From Paraburkholderia xenovorans LB400 (GTDB taxonomy: Bacteria; Pseudomonadota; Gammaproteobacteria; Burkholderiales; Burkholderiaceae), in NCBI RefSeq assembly GCF_000013645.1, contig NC_007952.1:310001-374000 (forward strand): a stretch of 64,000 bases of DNA. Direction: 5' to 3'. Positions 25,627-35,003 of the stretch are shown here, in pieces. The notes under the pieces are model-generated. The model saw nothing but the letters and a program-made list of their open reading frames with translations. It did no database searches and was not told the origin of the DNA. A program made the position numbers and the translations under genes. How positions within the stretch are numbered: the first letter of the stretch is position 1; each line of letters starts with the position of its first letter.

Positions 25627-26628
25627 ATGTTCACCGAAGCCATCGAAGCTATCCTGCGCGACCGCGCCACACCCGAAGCGATCCGCGCGATCGAGAACGG
25701 CGGCGCGCCCGCGCCGATCTGGAACGCCGTAGAGGAAGCCGGATTTCTGGAGCTGCTGACGCCGGAAAGCGCCGGCGGCGCCGGACTGTCACTGCCGGCG
25801 ATCGCGCCGGTTTTCACCGCCTTTGGACGCTATGCGGTACCCGTGCCGCTTGCACAGAGCATCGCGGCGCGCGCGCTTTTGCGCGACACCGGAGTTGCGG
25901 CGCCTGCCGGCATGACGACGCTCGCCGGCACGTGCCGGCGTCGCGAGAACGGTGCGTTGGAAGCGCCGCAAGTGCCGTTCGGCATGACCTGTGACTACGT
26001 GCTGGCGAATGTCGACGGCGACCTGCTGCTGCTCGACGCGGCGCGTGCCGAACGCAAGCCATGCGGTGTGCACGGCAGTTTTAGCGGCACGCTCGGCTGG
26101 GGGCTCGATGCCGTGCCCGCACCGCTTGGATCGAACGGAGAAGAAGTGCGGCTGTTCAGCGCGGCGATTCATGCGGCCGCTATTGCCGGCGCGATGAATC
26201 GCGTATTCGCCGTGACGCTGCAGTATTGCAACGATCGTTCGCAGTTCGGTAAGTCGATTGGCAAGTTCCAGGCGGTGCAGCATCAGTTGAGCGTGATGGC
26301 GCAGCATGTGGCGTCGGCCGGGATCGCATCCGAACTGGCGTTCTCCGGTGCCGGCGCCGCGCCGGAAAGACTCGCGACGGCGATCGCCAAAGCGCGCACG
26401 AGCATGGCGGTGCCGCTGGTGGCTTCGACGGCGCATGCGTTGCACGGCGCGATCGGCGTCACCGCCGAATACGATCTCCAACTCTATACGCGCAGGCTGC
26501 ACGAATGGCGCATGGCGGACGGTTCGGAGGCCTTCTGGAATCGCGTGGTGGGCAACGCGGTGCTCGCGCAGGAGCGCGGCACGATCGCGGACTTCGCGCG
26601 AAACGCGCCTTATGCCGTGGCCGCGTGA
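25627..26628 (+). CDS. Acyl-CoA dehydrogenase-like protein, second subunit of a tandem pair
   Basis: A 333-residue member, shorter than the usual 380-400. The central beta domain (about residues 95-160) is reduced and lacks the usual TEPxxGSD motif. The C-terminal helical domain is kept: YCNDRSQFGKSIGKFQAVQH and HALHGAIGVTAEYDLQLYTR. Heteromeric systems have one subunit of this kind that contributes FAD-contacting residues but not the catalytic base. It lies 26 bases after its likely partner. Confidence 0.85.
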   Translation: MFTEAIEAILRDRATPEAIRAIENGGAPAPIWNAVEEAGFLELLTPESAGGAGLSLPAIAPVFTAFGRYAVPVPLAQSIAARALLRDTGVAAPAGMTTLAGTCRRRENGALEAPQVPFGMTCDYVLANVDGDLLLLDAARAERKPCGVHGSFSGTLGWGLDAVPAPLGSNGEEVRLFSAAIHAAAIAGAMNRVFAVTLQYCNDRSQFGKSIGKFQAVQHQLSVMAQHVASAGIASELAFSGAGAAPERLATAIAKARTSMAVPLVASTAHALHGAIGVTAEYDLQLYTRRLHEWRMADGSEAFWNRVVGNAVLAQERGTIADFARNAPYAVAA

Positions 26629-26632
26629 CGTG

Positions 26633-26672
26633 TGAACGGTTGAACGGCTGAACGGCTGAACGGCTGAACGGC
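26633..26672. repeat. Five tandem copies of an 8-bp unit
   Basis: TGAACGGT is followed by four exact copies of TGAACGGC, directly after the stop codon of the acyl-CoA dehydrogenase (26628). Each unit contains TGA. It lies in the gap before the enoyl-CoA hydratase. Slipped-strand expansion is the likely origin. Confidence 0.9.
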
Positions 26673-26746
26673 GGACAACGCATCTGTCCGCATTGCGCCT
26701 GCGGTGGCGAAAAACTTACACAGCAGCGGAAACGATTAGACATCCT

Positions 26747-27541
26747 ATGAGCCAATTTCTGAACTACGAGCAGGACGAACACATCGTCACACTGACGATG
26801 AACGAACCGGAGCGGCGCAATCCGCTCACCGGCAACACGGCGGTGGAGGAGTTCCTGGCGGCGATCGCGCGGATCGAGGCCGACCGTTCCGTGCGGACCG
26901 TGATTCTGACGGGCGCCGGCACCGCGTTCTCGTCGGGCGGCAATATCCACGATATGGAGCGGCATGCGTCGGGCAGCATGCCGGGCATGGCGATTCGTCA
27001 GGATTACCGGCGCGGTATTCAGCAACTGCCGCTGGCGCTGTTCAATCTGGAAGTGCCGGTCATCGCCGCCGTGAACGGCGCGGCGATCGGCGCGGGGCTC
27101 GACCTCGCCTGCATGTGCGATATCCGCATCGCGTCCGAGCTTGCCAGATTCGCCGAGAGTTTCGTCAAGCTGGGCATCATTCCCGGCGACGGCGGCGCGT
27201 GGCTGCTGCCGCGCATCATTGGCTTGTCGCGCGCCGCGGAGATGACCTTCACGGGGCAGATGATCGATGCGCCACAGGCGCTCGAATGGAATCTGGTCTC
27301 CCGCGTCGTGCCGCACGACGATCTGCTCACGATCGCACGAGGCCTCGCGCGGTCGATCGCCGCCAATCCGCCTCACGCTGTGCGGCTGGCCAAGCGGCTG
27401 TTGCGCGAAGGCATGCATTGCCGGCTGGATACGCTGCTGGAAATGTCGGCGGCTTATCAGGCGCTTTCGCATCAGACGGCGGACCATCGCGAGGCCGTGT
27501 CCGCGTTCATCGGGAAACGGTCGCCGTCGTTCAATGGATAG
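26747..27541 (+). CDS. Enoyl-CoA hydratase/isomerase family protein
   Basis: Crotonase-fold protein of 264 residues. The oxyanion-hole segments are GAGTAFSSGGNIHDMERH and NGAAIGAGLDLACMCDIRIA. The region around SFVKLGIIPGDGGAWLLPRI has Asp-Gly where classical hydratases have a Glu, so hydratase, isomerase or another crotonase activity cannot be told apart. ATG 26747 is used although its ribosome site is weak. Its end overlaps the next start by eight bases (ATGGATAG). Confidence 0.88.
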   Translation: MSQFLNYEQDEHIVTLTMNEPERRNPLTGNTAVEEFLAAIARIEADRSVRTVILTGAGTAFSSGGNIHDMERHASGSMPGMAIRQDYRRGIQQLPLALFNLEVPVIAAVNGAAIGAGLDLACMCDIRIASELARFAESFVKLGIIPGDGGAWLLPRIIGLSRAAEMTFTGQMIDAPQALEWNLVSRVVPHDDLLTIARGLARSIAANPPHAVRLAKRLLREGMHCRLDTLLEMSAAYQALSHQTADHREAVSAFIGKRSPSFNG

Positions 27542-28616
27542 AGCGGCCGCGGATAGTCTGGCATGCGAAGGCACTCGCGAGGCGTCGATCCCGCAGCGCT
27601 TTCGTACACGCATTACTGACTGCTTCGGCATTCGCCATCCGATCCTGCTCGGCGGCATGCATCACCTCGGCGAGTCGGGCATTGTCGCGGCCGTGGTGAA
27701 CGCGGGTGCGATGGGTTTCATCACCGCGCGTTCGTTCAGCAGCACGGATGCTTTGCGCGGCGATCTGCGCCGCTGCAGAGCGCTGACCGGTGGCCGGCCC
27801 TTCGGCGTGAATCTGACCTTGTCGCGCCGCGCGGAACAGAATCGTGAGGTCGCCGACTGGATCCGGACTGCGCTCGAAGAAGGCGTGCGTCACTTCGAAA
27901 GCGCGGGCGCCTCGCCCGAGCAACTGGTCGAACCGATACAACGGGGCGGCGGTTTGCTGATCCACAAATGCCCGAGCGTGCGCCATGCAGTGAGCGCGCA
28001 GCGCCTCGGTGTGGATGCGCTCGCGCTGGTCGGCCTTGAAGAAGGCGGCCATCCCGGTGCCAATCAGCTGTCCGCATTTGTGAACGGTGCTTATGCGCTC
28101 GAGGAAATTCATATTCCGCTCGTGATCGGCGGTGGTATCGGCAATGGTCGCCAGATCGCCGCCGCGCTGGCACTCGGCGCAGATGGCGTGGTGATGGGCA
28201 GCCGCTTCATGGTCGCCACGGAAATCGTCGCGCACGATGCGTTGAAGCAGCGCATCGTCGCCGCCGGCGCGCATTGCTCGACCGCGATCCTCGCATCGCT
28301 CGGCGACACCTGGCGCGTCATGGACAACGAGGCCGCGCGCGAGGTGCAGCGGCTCGAAGCCGCGGGTGCTCGCCGGCACAGCGAGTTCGGCGATCTGATT
28401 CTGTCGTCGCGGACGCGGCAACGTGTCTATCGGGACGGCGAGGTGGAGGCCGGCATCGTTTCGCTCGGACCAGCGGGCGGCTTCGCGGACGCGATTGTTC
28501 CGGCCGCGCAGATCGTCGGGCAATTGATCGGTGAAGCGGCGCAGGCCGCGCATGCATTCGCGCGGCGCGTGGTCGACGCTGACGCTTCCTGTCCGGCGAC
28601 CGGAGCCGTGTCCTGA
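27534..28616 (+). CDS. Nitronate monooxygenase-like FMN protein (2-nitropropane dioxygenase family)
   Basis: TIM-barrel flavoprotein of 360 residues with FGIRHPILLGGMHHLGESGI, PFGVNLTLSR, VDALALVGLEEGGHPGANQL and IGGGIGNGRQIAAALALGAD, then GVVMGSRFMVATE. Family members oxidise nitronates, act as enoyl reductases, or have unknown roles in acyl-CoA clusters, so the reaction here is open. The ATG at 27534 overlaps the hydratase stop, showing translational coupling and operon membership. Confidence 0.8.
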   Translation: MDRAAADSLACEGTREASIPQRFRTRITDCFGIRHPILLGGMHHLGESGIVAAVVNAGAMGFITARSFSSTDALRGDLRRCRALTGGRPFGVNLTLSRRAEQNREVADWIRTALEEGVRHFESAGASPEQLVEPIQRGGGLLIHKCPSVRHAVSAQRLGVDALALVGLEEGGHPGANQLSAFVNGAYALEEIHIPLVIGGGIGNGRQIAAALALGADGVVMGSRFMVATEIVAHDALKQRIVAAGAHCSTAILASLGDTWRVMDNEAAREVQRLEAAGARRHSEFGDLILSSRTRQRVYRDGEVEAGIVSLGPAGGFADAIVPAAQIVGQLIGEAAQAAHAFARRVVDADASCPATGAVS

Positions 28617-28705
28617 ACCTCGTGCTGCGCGCGCGCAAGCAAGCGGCCCGTGAGGTCCGCGGCGCGGCTGCCTTTTAACGCTCATACACAGCCAGGGAGA
28701 CCAGC

Positions 28706-30261
28706 ATGTATTTGACTCAGGGCCTGCATCGCTCGCTGCAGCAGAATCCGGACCGGGTGGCGATTTCGTTCAAAGGGCGCACGCGGACTTTCCGCGAATT
28801 CGCGGATCGGGTCGCGCGTCTGGCTGCCGCATTGCGCGAGATCGGCATGACCGCGGATGACCGGGTCGGCATGCTCGCGCTCAATTCGGACCGCTACCTC
28901 GAATACGTAATGGGCGTGTGGTGGGGCGGCGGCGTGCTGAACCCGGTCAATATCCGGTGGAGCGCGGCGGAGATCGCCTATTCGCTCGACGATTGCGACA
29001 CGCGCATCCTGATCGTGGACGACCACTTCGCCGACATCGCGCGAGAGGTTTGCGCGCTGGCGCGGACCGCGCCGCTTCTGATTCACGCCGGCGACGGCGC
29101 GGCGCCGACCGGCATGCTCTCGTTCGACACGTTGATCGCGGCCGCGGCGCCGATGCCGGACGCCGGCCGTGGTGGCGCGGATCTCGCGTGCATCATGTAC
29201 ACCGGCGGCACGACCGGCTTTCCGAAGGGCGTCATGCAGACGCACCTGAACATCTGGTCATCGTGCATCATGCGGATTGCCGAGTCCGCGCCATTGCCCG
29301 ACACCGCGGTGCTGCATGCGGCGCCGTTCTTCCATGTGGCAGGACTCGGCCGAGCGCTCGTGCAGTTCATTGCCGGCGAGGCGCATGTCGTCATTCCGGC
29401 TTTCGATGCGGGCGCCGTGCTCAAGGCGATCGGCGAAGAGCGCGTGAGCGATACGCTGCTCGTGCCGACCATGATCCAGGCGGTGCTCAATCATCCTGAC
29501 TTTGCCCGCACCGATCTGACGAGCCTGAAGCGCCTCACCTACGGCGCGTCGCCGATCCCCGAAACGCTGCTGGACCGGCTGATCGAAGCCCTGCCCGGCA
29601 TCCAGCTCGCGCATTCATATGGAATGACCGAGGCGTGTCCGAGCATTTCGGCGAACTCGCCTTCCAATCACGACGAAGCGGGCCGCAGGAGCGGCCTGTA
29701 CCGCTCGATCGGTCGCGGCTTGCCGGGCCTGATGGTGAAGGTGGTCGACAGCGACGGCGCCGAAGTGCCGCGCGGCACGGTCGGCGAGATCGTCGTGCGT
29801 GGGCCGAACGTCATGGCCGGCTACTGGAAGAAGCCCGAAGAAACCGCGCAGGCCGTTCGCGACGGCTGGCTGCATACCGGCGACGGCGCTTACATGGACG
29901 CTCAGGGTTATCTCTACATCGTGGACCGCATCAAGGACATGATCGTGAGCGGTGGCGAGAATGTTTACTCCGCCGAGTGGAGAGTGTGATCGCGCGACAC
30001 CCCGCGGTCGCCGCGTGCGCGGTCATCGGCATTCCGCACGACACGTGGGGCGAGGCCGTGCATGCCGTGGTGGTGTGCAAGCCTGGCGCGACACTCGCGG
30101 AAGAAGAGATTCGCGAGCATTGCCGCCAGGTCATTGCCGGCTACAAGTGCCCGAAGTCGGTCGAGTTCCGCGTGCAACTGCCGTTGTCGGGCGCGGGCAA
30201 GGTGTTGAAGCGCGAAATCCGCGCGCCGTATTGGGCCGGCAGGGCGCGCGCGATCAACTAG
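28706..30261 (+). pseudogene. AMP-forming acyl-CoA synthetase broken by a one-base frameshift
   Basis: The first frame (28706-29989, 427 aa) carries YTGGTTGFPKGVMQTH, AHSYGMTEACPS, GWLHTGDGAYMDAQGYLY and IVDRIKDMIVSGGENVYSAE, then goes off-family and stops. The next frame from about 29978 to 30261 continues exactly as expected: VESVIARHPAVAACAVIGIP, HCRQVIAGYKCPKSV, and the catalytic-lysine region LSGAGKVLKREIR. One missing G near 29977 (GAGTGGAG where GAGGTGGAG would restore the frame) explains the break. Without the C-terminal domain the ligase should be inactive. A sequencing error is equally possible. Two other ligases in the cluster could compensate. Confidence 0.85.
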
Positions 30262-30405
30262 GATGCCGCGCTACCCGGCCAGGGTGGTCCGGTTTGCCGC
30301 GCATTCTGGCTTACTTGCACTCGGGCAGTACCGATCCGAAGATCGTTGCCGACGAATAGCGGTGTGCCGGATAAGCCGTCATGCAAAACGGAGACTGGAG
30401 GGACG

Positions 30406-31575
30406 ATGGGTGTTTTGAGCGGTATTCGCGTGCTGGAATTCGAGGCCATCGGCCCGGGTCCTTTCGGCGCCATGTTGCTGGCCGATATGGGCGCGGACGT
30501 TTTGCGCATCGACCGGCCGCTTCCTCCCCAGGACCTGGGGCCGAAGACCAACGGCAAGCGTGCCGATGTCACGGGGCGTGGCCGTCGCTCGGTCACGTTC
30601 GATCTGAAACAACCGCAGGCGGTCGAGGCCGCATTGGATCTGATGTCGCGCGCCGATGTCGTGATCGAAGGTTTTCGCCCCGGCACGATGGAGCGTCTCG
30701 GGCTTGGACCGCAAGCCGCGCTGGCGCGCAATCCTCGCCTCGTGTACGGCCGCATGACGGGGTGGGGCCAAACGGGTCCACTTGCCGAGCGGGCGGGCCA
30801 CGACCTCAATTACATCGCATTGTCCGGCGTGTTGTCGGGCATCGGCCGCGCCGGTGAGCCGCCCGTGCCGCCGTTGAACCTCGTGGGCGACTACGGCGGT
30901 GGCGGCATGCTGCTGGCGTTGGGCGTGGTGGCGGCATTGTTCAACGTGCAGCGCGGCGGCGAGGGCCAGGTGGTCGACGCCGCGATGATCGAAGGGGCGG
31001 CGCAGTTGGGCTCGGTGATATGGGGGTTGCTCGCTTCGGGTAACTGGCGCGAAGAGCGCGCCAGCAATCTGCTGGATGGCGGCACGCCCTGGTACGACAG
31101 TTACCGCACGAAAGACGGCGGCTACATGGCGGTCGGCGCGGTCGAATCGCGCTTCTACGCGGAACTGCTGGCGAAGCTCGGCCTCGCGGAAGCAGGCCTG
31201 CCGGGCCAGCACGATCGCAGCGGCTGGCCAGTGCTGCGTGAACGATTTGCCGCCGCGTTCCTCACGCGCACGCGCGACGAATGGTGCGCGGTGTTCGAGG
31301 GCAGCGACGCGTGCGTGGCACCGGTGCTGAGTTTTTCGGAAGCGCCGGCGCATCCGCAACACCGTGCGCGCGGCAGCTTTGTCGAAGTGGCGGGCGTGGT
31401 TCAGCCGGCGCCCGCGCCGCGTTTTTCCGCCACACCTTCCACGATCGCGAAGCCGGCGCCGCAACGCGGCGAACATGGGCTTGCCGCGTTGCGCGATTGG
31501 GGATTCGACGCGGCCGCTGTCGAACGCATGCGCGAACACGGTTTGGGTTATCAGCCTGAGCGGCCTGAGGCGTGA
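30406..31575 (+). CDS. CaiB/BaiF family protein, alpha-methylacyl-CoA racemase-like
   Basis: Family III CoA-transferase fold of 389 residues. The N-terminus (LEFEAIGPGPFGAMLLADMG, then ADVLRIDRP) and the segment YGRMTGWGQTGPLAERAGHD, followed by NYIALSGVLSGIGR, match alpha-methylacyl-CoA racemases, which epimerise 2-methylacyl-CoAs so that the S-specific dehydrogenase can act. The Asp expected as general base in this fold is probably the one in ERAGHDLNY. GGAGG precedes ATG 30406. A true CoA-transferase is the alternative. Confidence 0.85.
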   Translation: MGVLSGIRVLEFEAIGPGPFGAMLLADMGADVLRIDRPLPPQDLGPKTNGKRADVTGRGRRSVTFDLKQPQAVEAALDLMSRADVVIEGFRPGTMERLGLGPQAALARNPRLVYGRMTGWGQTGPLAERAGHDLNYIALSGVLSGIGRAGEPPVPPLNLVGDYGGGGMLLALGVVAALFNVQRGGEGQVVDAAMIEGAAQLGSVIWGLLASGNWREERASNLLDGGTPWYDSYRTKDGGYMAVGAVESRFYAELLAKLGLAEAGLPGQHDRSGWPVLRERFAAAFLTRTRDEWCAVFEGSDACVAPVLSFSEAPAHPQHRARGSFVEVAGVVQPAPAPRFSATPSTIAKPAPQRGEHGLAALRDWGFDAAAVERMREHGLGYQPERPEA

Positions 31576-31614
31576 AGCGTCGTCAGAAAATAAAGTTGGG
31601 TTAGGAGACAAAAG

Positions 31615-32364
31615 ATGAAAGTATTGGTCGCGGTAAAACGCGTGGTGGACTTCAACGTCAAGATTCGGGTCAAGTCTGACGGCTCGGGCGTCGAGTTGGC
31701 GAACGTCAAGATGAGCATCAATCCGTTCGATGAAATCGCCGTCGAGGAAGCCGTGCGCCTGAGGGAAAAGGGCGTGGTCAGCGAAGTGATCGCAGTGTCG
31801 TGCGGCACGAGCGCTTCGCAGGAAACCTTGCGCACGGCAATGGCGATCGGCGCGGATCGCGGCATTCTGGTCGAAACAGACGCAGAGCTGCAGCCGCTCG
31901 CGGTGGCCAAGCTGCTGAAGGCACTGGTCGACAGGGAGAAGCCGCAACTGGTGATTCTCGGCAAGCAGGCTATCGACAACGACTGCAACCAGACCGGCCA
32001 GATGCTGGCGGCGCTCGCGGGTTGTGCGCAGGCCACGTTTGCGAGCCGGGTGGAACTGTCGAACGATTGCGCGACCGTCACGCGTGAAATCGACGGCGGA
32101 CTCGAGACGTTGCGGCTCAAGTTGCCGGCGGTCGTCACGAGCGATCTGCGCCTGAACGAGCCGCGCTATGCCACGCTGCCCAACATCATGAAGGCGAAGA
32201 AGAAGCCGCTGGACGTCGTCACGCCGGAACAACTGGGCGTGGATGTCGCGCCTCGCCTGAAGGCGCTCCGCACGATAGAGCCGGCTGGGCGCAGCGCAGG
32301 CGTGAAGGTGCCCGACGTCGCGGCGCTGGTCGCGAAGCTGAAGAACGAAGCGAAAGTGATCTGA
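31615..32364 (+). CDS. etfB: Electron transfer flavoprotein beta subunit
   Basis: 249 residues. Family segments are MKVLVAVKRVVDFNVKIRVK, NPFDEIAVEEAVRLREKG, LGKQAIDNDCNQTGQMLAAL and LNEPRYATLPNIMKAKKKPL. It binds AMP and docks acyl-CoA dehydrogenases. The gene ends 10 bases before etfA and follows the CaiB gene in the same direction, so the four acyl-CoA dehydrogenases of this region probably hand their electrons to this ETF. Confidence 0.96.
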   Translation: MKVLVAVKRVVDFNVKIRVKSDGSGVELANVKMSINPFDEIAVEEAVRLREKGVVSEVIAVSCGTSASQETLRTAMAIGADRGILVETDAELQPLAVAKLLKALVDREKPQLVILGKQAIDNDCNQTGQMLAALAGCAQATFASRVELSNDCATVTREIDGGLETLRLKLPAVVTSDLRLNEPRYATLPNIMKAKKKPLDVVTPEQLGVDVAPRLKALRTIEPAGRSAGVKVPDVAALVAKLKNEAKVI

Positions 32365-32374
32365 GGGAATTGAT

Positions 32375-33319
32375 ATGACTGCATCCAATCAAGTGCTGGT
32401 CGTGGCTGAACACGACCAGGGTTCGATCAGGACGGCCACGCTGAACACGGTTGCCGCCGCACTGCAATGCGGCGCCGAGGTTCATATGCTCGTAGCCGGG
32501 TATGACGCAACGGGCGCGGCCCAAGCCGCGGCCGCGATCAAAGGCGTGGCGTTCGTGCTGCACGCCGATGCGCCCCAACTCGCTGACGGCCTTGCTGAAA
32601 ACATCGCGGCCCAGGTTGTCGCGCTCGCCGCGAATTACGGCCATATCCTGTTTCCCGCCACCAGTGCCGGCAAGAACATCGCGCCGCGCGTCGCGGCGCT
32701 GCTCGACGTGGCACAGGTGTCGGATATCGTGCGGGTGCTGAGCCCGGACACGTTCCAGCGTCCCATCTACGCGGGCAATGCGTTGGTCACGGTGCAAAGC
32801 AGCGATCCGGTGAAGGTGTTGACCGTGCGCGTGACAGGGTTCGATGCCGTAGCGGCCGAAGGCGGCGCGGCGCAGATCGAAGCAATCGACACGGTGGCGG
32901 ACAGCGGCCTGTCCACCTTCGTCGAGCGCGTGGTCGCGAAAAGCGACCGGCCCGAACTCGGTGATGCGCAGATCGTGGTGAGCGGCGGTCGTGCGCTCGG
33001 CAGCAACGAGAAGTTCACCGAAGTCCTCACGCCGCTCGCAGACAAGCTCGGTGCGGCGCTCGGCGCGAGCCGCGCGGCGGTCGACGCGGGATTCGCGCCG
33101 AACGACTGGCAAGTCGGTCAGACGGGCAAGATCGTCGCGCCGCAACTGTATGTGGCGTGCGGTATCTCGGGCGCCATTCAGCATCTGGCGGGGATGAAAG
33201 ATTCGAAGGTCATTGTGGCGATCAACAAGGATCCGGAGGCGCCGATCTTCAGCATCGCCGATTACGGGCTGGAAGCCGATCTGTTCGATGCGGTGCCGCA
33301 ACTGGTCAATGCGATCTGA
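32375..33319 (+). CDS. etfA: Electron transfer flavoprotein alpha subunit
   Basis: 314 residues with the FAD-binding C-terminal domain: VSGGRALGSNEKF, ADKLGAALGASRAAVDAGF, VGQTGKIVAPQLYVACGISG and FSIADYGLEADLFDAVPQL. It carries the ETF FAD and passes electrons to ETF-ubiquinone oxidoreductase, a gene for which lies at 51966. Last gene of the rightward operon, followed by a strong terminator. Confidence 0.96.
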   Translation: MTASNQVLVVAEHDQGSIRTATLNTVAAALQCGAEVHMLVAGYDATGAAQAAAAIKGVAFVLHADAPQLADGLAENIAAQVVALAANYGHILFPATSAGKNIAPRVAALLDVAQVSDIVRVLSPDTFQRPIYAGNALVTVQSSDPVKVLTVRVTGFDAVAAEGGAAQIEAIDTVADSGLSTFVERVVAKSDRPELGDAQIVVSGGRALGSNEKFTEVLTPLADKLGAALGASRAAVDAGFAPNDWQVGQTGKIVAPQLYVACGISGAIQHLAGMKDSKVIVAINKDPEAPIFSIADYGLEADLFDAVPQLVNAI

Positions 33320-33350
33320 GCGGTAGTTATTGACGGAGCACGGGGGGAAA

Positions 33351-33384
33351 GGGCATCGCTGCGCCACGCAGCGATGCCCTTTTT
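33351..33384 (+). terminator. Rho-independent terminator after etfA
   Basis: GGGCATCGCTGCG pairs perfectly with CGCAGCGATGCCC (13 bp) around CCA, followed by five T residues. It lies 31 bases after the etfA stop. Confidence 0.93.
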
Positions 33385-33696
33385 GCATTGTTACGACTCA
33401 GCGAATTGGGTCGCGAATTCGGGGTGCAAATTACGGCAGCGGCATGCGAATCCAGCGCATGTCCCGGTGCAACTTCCAGCGCGTTTCATGGCGTTGGAGG
33501 CGAATCGATGGGATAGCTCTCGGAAGGCTGCGTTTTGCCGGTTGGCGCGACGCGGGTGTGATCCGTAATGGTTGGGTGGTTCCAGACAGCATCAGCCAAC
33601 TGACGAGGCGAGCGAGCGGCGGCGCGAGGCCCGCGCGCCCGGTAGTGGAAGTGCAAACGCCGGCATGCGGTTGGACGCATGCCGGCGCAGACAAGA
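33385..33696. other. Gap between the two convergent acyl-CoA operons
   Basis: I see no credible gene. A perfect 11-bp hairpin, GCCGGCATGCG at 33659-33669 and CGCATGCCGGC at 33676-33686 with loop GTTGGA, lies near its right side and may back up termination of the leftward operon. Confidence 0.6.
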
Positions 33697-33715
33697 TCCC
33701 GGCATAACGCCGGGA
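33697..33715 (-). terminator. Hairpin after the leftward operon
   Basis: TCCCGGC and GCCGGGA pair around ATAAC nine bases beyond the SDR stop codon. On the minus strand it is followed by ATCTTGTCT, a weak T-rich tract. Confidence 0.6.
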
Positions 33716-33724
33716 CCGCGCGAA

Positions 33725-34549
33725 TTACTGCAGATTGCCCGCGACCGCGATGGTCTGGCCGGTGATGTAGTTCGACTCGGGCGAGCAGAACAGGTAGACG
33801 CCGCCGGCCGCTTCTTCAGGCGTGCCGCCGCGACCCAGCGGATTGCGCTGCGCGTGCGTCTTGAGCAGCTCGGGATTAAGGCCCACGCGGATATCGCGTC
33901 CTTCGATTTTCACGGTCGCGCCTGCATGCGCGTCGGCCGTCGTCATGCGGGTGTGGATCAGACCGAATGCCACGCAATTGACGTTGACGTTGAAGCGCCC
34001 CCACTCGCGGCTCAACGCGCGCGTCATGCCGATCACGCCGGCTTTGGCCGACGAGTAGTTCATCTGTCCCGCGTTGCCGTTGAGCGCGGACGTCGACGAG
34101 ATGTTGACGATCTTGCGATACACGTCGCGGCCGGCTTCCTTGTCAGCCGCGTGCAGGGCTTTCACATGCGGATAGGCGGCGCGCAGAATGCGGAACGGCG
34201 CGGTCATGTGGCAGTCGATGATCGCGTACCACTGTTCGTCGGTCATCTTCTGGATCACGTCGTCCCACGTGTAACCCGCATTGTTGACGATGATGTCGAT
34301 GCCCTTGTACGTGCTCATCGCCGTATTGATGAAGCGGTCGGCGAAGTCCGGCGCACCTACGTTGCCGACGCAAGCCACGGCTTCCGCGCCCATCTTCTTC
34401 AATGCTTCGACCGTTTCGTGCGCCGGGTCGGCGTCGAGGTCGTTGATCACGAGACGTGCGCCTTCGCTCGCCAGCTTCTCGGCGATCGCGCGGCCAATGC
34501 CGCGACCCGAACCCGTGACGAGCGCTACTTTACCGTCAAGCTTTCCCAT
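33725..34549 (-). CDS. SDR family 3-oxoacyl-(ACP/CoA) reductase-like dehydrogenase
   Basis: Short-chain dehydrogenase of 274 residues with TGSGRGIGRAIAEKL, NNAGYTWDDVI, the catalytic Ser in NISSTSALNG and Tyr-Lys in YSSAKAGVIGMTRAL. It resembles FabG and probably interconverts 3-hydroxy and 3-oxoacyl-CoA in the leftward pathway. AGGAGA precedes the ATG. Last gene of the operon. Confidence 0.9.
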   Translation of the reverse strand: MGKLDGKVALVTGSGRGIGRAIAEKLASEGARLVINDLDADPAHETVEALKKMGAEAVACVGNVGAPDFADRFINTAMSTYKGIDIIVNNAGYTWDDVIQKMTDEQWYAIIDCHMTAPFRILRAAYPHVKALHAADKEAGRDVYRKIVNISSTSALNGNAGQMNYSSAKAGVIGMTRALSREWGRFNVNVNCVAFGLIHTRMTTADAHAGATVKIEGRDIRVGLNPELLKTHAQRNPLGRGGTPEEAAGGVYLFCSPESNYITGQTIAVAGNLQ

Positions 34550-34574
34550 TTCCTGTCTCCTTGATTGATGCGGA

Positions 34575-34991
34575 TTACAAGGCGATCACGGCGTCGCCGA
34601 GGACGCGCGGTTCGCCATATTGATTGGCCGTTTGAATCTCCACTTTCACGCGGCGCTCGCCGTCGGCCTCGAACTTCTCGACGACCCGGCCACTGCAGGT
34701 AATCTGGTGTCCGAGATGCGTGATGCCGACAAAGCGCACGCCGAATTGCCGCAGTTGCCGCTGGTCGACCCAGGCGTTCAGCAAACGGCCGAGGTACGCC
34801 ATCGACAGCATGCCGTGAGCGAATACGTCCGGCATGCCGCTGCGGCGCGCGAAGTCGAGGTCGATGTGGACCGCGTTGTGATCGCCCGAAGCGCCGGCAA
34901 AGAGCGCCAGCGTCGTGCGGTCGATCGGCGCGAGCGTCAGCGGCGGCAGCGTGTCGCCGACCTTGACCTCGTCGAAGCTCAATGTGCTCAT
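34575..34991 (-). CDS. MaoC-like (R)-enoyl-CoA hydratase, catalytic-type subunit
   Basis: Single hot-dog domain of 138 residues. The hydratase-2 motif GASGDHNAVHIDLDFARRSG contains the Asp and His used for catalysis, followed by FAHGMLSMAYLGRLL. It hydrates an enoyl-CoA. The neighbouring upstream gene encodes a second hot-dog protein with a degenerate motif; together they could form a heteromeric hydratase like ChsH1/ChsH2 of steroid degraders. Confidence 0.88.
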   Translation of the reverse strand: MSTLSFDEVKVGDTLPPLTLAPIDRTTLALFAGASGDHNAVHIDLDFARRSGMPDVFAHGMLSMAYLGRLLNAWVDQRQLRQFGVRFVGITHLGHQITCSGRVVEKFEADGERRVKVEIQTANQYGEPRVLGDAVIAL

Positions 34992-35003
34992 TCGTGTCTC
35001 CTC

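Noticed and set aside
30379..32388. A 669-codon open frame on the minus strand
   Set aside because: It is antisense to the CaiB and etfB genes and shows the same low-complexity composition.
33572..34564. A 330-codon plus-strand open frame
   Set aside because: It mostly covers the opposite strand of the SDR gene and the product looks like an Arg/His-rich shadow.
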